NCBI GenBank assembly: GCA_022842725.1
Contig: JALHOZ010000001.1
Coordinates: 295,968 to 359,967 of the forward strand
Source: Saprospiraceae bacterium
GTDB taxonomy: Bacteria; Bacteroidota; Bacteroidia; Chitinophagales; Saprospiraceae
Direction of reading: 5' to 3'
Length of the DNA stretch: 64,000 bases
Of the stretch, positions 60,270 through 64,000 are shown piece by piece; position 1 is the stretch's first letter, and each line of letters starts with the position of its first letter. The position numbers were made by a program, and so were the translations under genes. The notes beneath the pieces were generated by a model that made no database searches, was not told where the DNA came from, and was given only the letters and a program-made list of their open reading frames with translations.

Positions 60270-61091
60270 ATGATCCGAATTAAAAAAATTATGATGTTTT
60301 GTGCTTTAAATTTATTGATTTTACAAAATTTGAAAGCACAACAGATATTTACGAGTATTGTAAGTCAGGATCCTTTAATACAAAACCAGGTAGCTGAATT
60401 ATCAGATTTATTTATCATAAATGAAATGCCCAAGGTTACTGCAAAGGTTGACATTATTAAAGAACAAATGGTTGATGTAAAATCAGCTTCCAATTTGAAA
60501 GTTGTGAAACTTTTATTAACTGTTCAATTATTCCAATTGTCAGGAAATAAATCAGTTGGCAGTAAAATGTTTACCTTTTCAGGTAGCGGGAAAACTGAAG
60601 AAACTGCTATGTATAATGCAATTACTAATATTAAAAAAGGTAGAAATGGTATAAAAAATTATCTTGAGAAAGTAAATAATGAAACATCTCAGCCTGATTG
60701 TGCTTTGGCGCAATCAGAATTGTATGAATATATTAATTCAGGGGATAATTTAAAGGCATTACATTTAAGCAGACAATTTTCTTATTATTGTAGTGAACAT
60801 AAATATTTATTTGAAAATACATTTGAACAAATTCAGACTTTGAATTGTGAGAAATATTTACTTAATGCAAAAGCATATTCTGCAAACAAAGAATTTGGTC
60901 TCGCGGTCAGGGAAATTTTAAGTATTCAACCGGGTACTAAATGTTTTTTGAAAGCTGAAAAAGAAATTGAGTCAATATCAAAAGCGTACGATATAGAAAA
61001 TGATAAACTATATTTAATGTATAAAGAGACAGCCGGGGACCAACAAAAGTATATGGAATTTTTTATAGCAACGTTAATGAAGATCAGATAA
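60270..61091 (+). CDS. Exported protein with LPP20-like N-terminal segment and helical C-terminus
   Basis: Signal peptide; KMFTFSGSGKTEETAMYNAITNIKKGRNGIKNYLEKV; Cys-containing helical repeat region. Confidence 0.5.
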   Translation: MIRIKKIMMFCALNLLILQNLKAQQIFTSIVSQDPLIQNQVAELSDLFIINEMPKVTAKVDIIKEQMVDVKSASNLKVVKLLLTVQLFQLSGNKSVGSKMFTFSGSGKTEETAMYNAITNIKKGRNGIKNYLEKVNNETSQPDCALAQSELYEYINSGDNLKALHLSRQFSYYCSEHKYLFENTFEQIQTLNCEKYLLNAKAYSANKEFGLAVREILSIQPGTKCFLKAEKEIESISKAYDIENDKLYLMYKETAGDQQKYMEFFIATLMKIR

Positions 61092-61115
61092 AAAAATGTT
61101 TAATATTTATTGATT

Positions 61116-61880
61116 ATGTTTACTAAAATATTTTCTATATTTTTGTTTCTTATCATTTTGTCTCTTAATTGCTGTGGACAAAAGTTAATTCTCTCCATAG
61201 ATGATATATCCTATGATCAATCAAGATTTCAGTATGCAGCTACTTTTATAAAACAATCCTTTGAGAAAAATTTTTTAAAACATAAAGGTGTGACAATTGT
61301 TGACAGAGACCAAACTCAATCTGTACTCAAGGAGCGTGAATTACAAAAGAACGAATCCTTTATTGATGGAGTAACTGTCAAACAGGACAAAGCTCTTGGT
61401 GCGCAGTATATGATAAAACTTTTGTATGTAAGTAAAAACAATGAATTAACATTAAAATTAATAGACATTGAAACCGGAGCTTTAATTTTGTTTAAGAATT
61501 ACCCGCTCAATGATTTTGTAAATTCTTCAAATTATAGGATTGGCAGAGAGGATTTTTTTGATCGGTATATAAAGGAACAAGTACAGCATCTGATATATGA
61601 ATTGGATATGCATCCTGAAATCAACCTTGTAAGATTAGAAAAGAAGAATAATAAAGAGATGGCTTTATTGTATTGTCCGGATGGGTGTAATTTGAAATCC
61701 GGGGATGAATTGAAAGTTTATTTCTTGAAAGATAGTGAATATAAATTGAAAGAAACTGTTGGAACAATTAAAGTTAAAGAAGTGGAAGGTGCCAAGTCTT
61801 GTCTGGCAGAAATTAAAGATGGAAAAAATGATATTTTACAATATTTGCATAAAAATTTAAAGTGTTATGTACAAAATTAA
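61116..61880 (+). CDS. CsgG-like protein with FlgT-C-like C-terminal segment
   Basis: VTIVDRDQTQSVLKERELQKNESFIDGVTVKQDKALGAQYMIKLLYVSKNNELTLKLIDIETGALI (CsgG pattern), CNLKSGDELKVYFLKDSEYKLKETVGTIKVKEVEGAKS. ATG start at 61116. Confidence 0.65.
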   Translation: MFTKIFSIFLFLIILSLNCCGQKLILSIDDISYDQSRFQYAATFIKQSFEKNFLKHKGVTIVDRDQTQSVLKERELQKNESFIDGVTVKQDKALGAQYMIKLLYVSKNNELTLKLIDIETGALILFKNYPLNDFVNSSNYRIGREDFFDRYIKEQVQHLIYELDMHPEINLVRLEKKNNKEMALLYCPDGCNLKSGDELKVYFLKDSEYKLKETVGTIKVKEVEGAKSCLAEIKDGKNDILQYLHKNLKCYVQN

Positions 61881-62733
61881 TTTAGTTTTTTTATTATTAT
61901 TTGGATTTCAGGTTGCCATTTATGGACAAATTACGCAAGGATTTTTAGACAGTCTGTCATTTACCTCTGGTTATCCTAATGGTATTACAGTTTATCCTGT
62001 AGTTGTAAATGATATAAGAATGTCGGAGAAACTATTTTTAGATATAAACAATGCTCATCTGGCTGGTGTAAAAAATTCCGGTATTTTGAATCCTGTTACG
62101 CAGATTTCCAAAAAACATGTTAAAAAAAATGAATTGGACGTAAGTCTGGCAGATGTGATAAAACATTCTGGGCAGCCGTGTATTTCCATATTAAAATTTC
62201 AAATTATGGATATGTATTCAAATTATGATTTTATAGAAGATTTTACACCACTTACTTTTATCAATATTTTGGCAACCCATTATGTATATGATATCAGTAC
62301 CGGAAAAAAAATTCATAGTAAATTAATTCATGTGAGGCTTGATCTAACTAAATTTGCGAACCGGTATTTGCAGAATGACGAAATATGCCGGGTTATTGGA
62401 AATGAAATCAAAAGTGGATTACAGAGCAGGTTTTCGATATATTCCAATGTTGTTGCCATGGAAAAAGATGACAAAAACAAGGCAAAGTGGATTGTTGTTG
62501 ACGGAAGTTTTTCCGATAAATCAGAAAAAAAGGATTTGTATATAAACAAGGTTGTAAAGACATTCAAAAAAGATGATCAATTATATTATCAAATTGAAAC
62601 TATAGGAAAGGCAAATTTTAAACAAAAGTATAACCCTACAACTATGATGTATACAATTAGTCAGGGTGCAAAAGAATTGGGACAATACAATACTAAAAAC
62701 CTTCCTGTATTTCTGAGTACACATTCCTTTTAG
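61867..62733 (+). CDS. Exported protein, putative member of the CsgG/FlgT-like cluster
   Basis: Signal peptide; start overlaps the preceding stop by 14 bp; ITVYPVVVNDIRMSEKLFLDINNAHLAG; same layout of N-terminal alpha/beta and C-terminal beta segments. Confidence 0.5.
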   Translation: MYKINLVFLLLFGFQVAIYGQITQGFLDSLSFTSGYPNGITVYPVVVNDIRMSEKLFLDINNAHLAGVKNSGILNPVTQISKKHVKKNELDVSLADVIKHSGQPCISILKFQIMDMYSNYDFIEDFTPLTFINILATHYVYDISTGKKIHSKLIHVRLDLTKFANRYLQNDEICRVIGNEIKSGLQSRFSIYSNVVAMEKDDKNKAKWIVVDGSFSDKSEKKDLYINKVVKTFKKDDQLYYQIETIGKANFKQKYNPTTMMYTISQGAKELGQYNTKNLPVFLSTHSF

Positions 62734-62792
62734 TTGTTTTATTTCTAATAATAAAATCTAAATTTGTAATCTTAACTTTAAATTTATTAAAA

Positions 62793-63779
62793 ATGAATTT
62801 ATTTTATAAAATTAGTGTATATTTCTTTTTATTTATTTTGTGCTTTAATATGGATCTGTATGCACAGAAATATATGGCCCCTGTAAATATTGAAATACAA
62901 AAGCCGGCAATAAAAATTACAGATTTACAAAATAATTTGGATATTGTTGTATATGAAAGTATGACTAATTATTTTTCAGGTCATCAGAATTTATTTAATC
63001 TCATTGACAGAAGAGATATGGAACAAATTGAAGAGGAAAGATCTTTGTTTAAAAACAAAACTTCAGGAAATTTTCAGTCTGCTGCCATGTTTGGAACACA
63101 AATAATTATAGAAAGTACGATTAAGAACGTCAGAGAAAAAATTGATAGTGCGTGTGTTGAAATTAAAACTCCTACAAAGAAAGTGGGTAATGTTCAGTTG
63201 TATGACAGTAAAATGACGGAATGTTCTTTGTATATAATGACGTATTCTTTTAATCTTGAACTTTCAGCAATTGATGTTGAAACGGGATCTGTAATTGAAA
63301 CCATTAGTTTGTCTGTTTCCACACAAGGAAGTACTAAATATGTGGCAGGAAAAAGAAATAAAGATGATATGAGAAGGGATGCCATGAGGAGAATGCATGG
63401 TTGTATTCGGAATGTTTTGAATGAAAGTAGCTTATTTATAACAAAAATTAATATTCCGGTTTTGGGAGTATTTAAAGAAAATGTAAAAAAGAGGGAAGCT
63501 CAGGAACTATTAGTTTTGGGAGCCCATTCGACATTTGTGCCTTACGGTCTTGATATGGAAGTTTTTGAAATTATTGAAGATAAAATAGGATCTGATGTTA
63601 TAAAGAGGCAAGTTCTCATTGGGAACGGTAAAATAGTATCTTCAACCAATGGTCATTTTGTTCTTGATGTTTCAAAGGGTAAAAGCGAAATATTTGAAAA
63701 AATATCAGCCAATACTTCTTTATATGTTAGGCTTGGAAAAAATATGATCAATAAAACATGTACTAATACATTAAATTGA
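62793..63779 (+). CDS. CsgG-like protein with FlgT-C-like C-terminal segment
   Basis: Signal peptide; NLFNLIDRRDMEQIEEERSLFKNKTSGNFQSAAMFGTQIIIESTIKNV...LELSAIDVETGSVIETISLSVSTQGSTKYV; C-terminal beta-rich VFEIIEDKIGSDVIKRQVLIGNGKIVSSTNGHFVLDVSKG. Confidence 0.6.
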   Translation: MNLFYKISVYFFLFILCFNMDLYAQKYMAPVNIEIQKPAIKITDLQNNLDIVVYESMTNYFSGHQNLFNLIDRRDMEQIEEERSLFKNKTSGNFQSAAMFGTQIIIESTIKNVREKIDSACVEIKTPTKKVGNVQLYDSKMTECSLYIMTYSFNLELSAIDVETGSVIETISLSVSTQGSTKYVAGKRNKDDMRRDAMRRMHGCIRNVLNESSLFITKINIPVLGVFKENVKKREAQELLVLGAHSTFVPYGLDMEVFEIIEDKIGSDVIKRQVLIGNGKIVSSTNGHFVLDVSKGKSEIFEKISANTSLYVRLGKNMINKTCTNTLN

Positions 63780-64000
63780 TTTTACTTAATTTTTTCAACT
63801 AATATCTTTGTATCCCTGATACTAAATTTGCTATTTGTTTAGGTTTTTATTTCTTAGAAATCAAACAATTATTTTGTATTTTTATAGATAAATACCTTTA
63901 TTATATGTTGCTTCCATTTAAGAATAAAAGGTCTTGAAAATTCAATTTCAATCAGATAACTGCACTATTTTTGAAAGTGCCCTGTACAGGACATGTTCTG

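Overview
The window is a Bacteroidota-type chromosome segment, probably Saprospiraceae-like. That affiliation is inferred from protein families, TAnnTTTG-type -7 promoter boxes and type IX secretion (T9SS) sorting signals; no database search was possible. It is mostly ordinary coding sequence. Main contents: (i) the 3' ~9.6 kb of a giant, highly repetitive, Cys-rich surface protein ending in a T9SS type B (CHU_C-like) sorting domain; its reading frame is open to the left edge, so the gene is truncated by the window; (ii) tRNA-Cys(GCA); (iii) housekeeping genes (GH31 glucosidase, glmS, ALDH7-like dehydrogenase, rfaE2, Nif3, Glu/Leu dehydrogenase, Ppx/GppA, purH, coaX, secA); (iv) the T9SS/gliding core cluster porP/sprF-gldK-gldL-gldM-gldN; (v) two further T9SS cargo proteins, one with dockerin-like and cohesin-like segments and one an M43 metalloprotease; (vi) at 56.3-63.8 kb, an accessory-looking locus of six co-oriented exported proteins with LPP20/FlgP-like, DUF6175-like and CsgG/FlgT-like features, divergent from a WG-repeat protein. 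This locus is my best candidate for an undescribed envelope system. No CRISPR array, rRNA, complete mobile element or prophage was seen.
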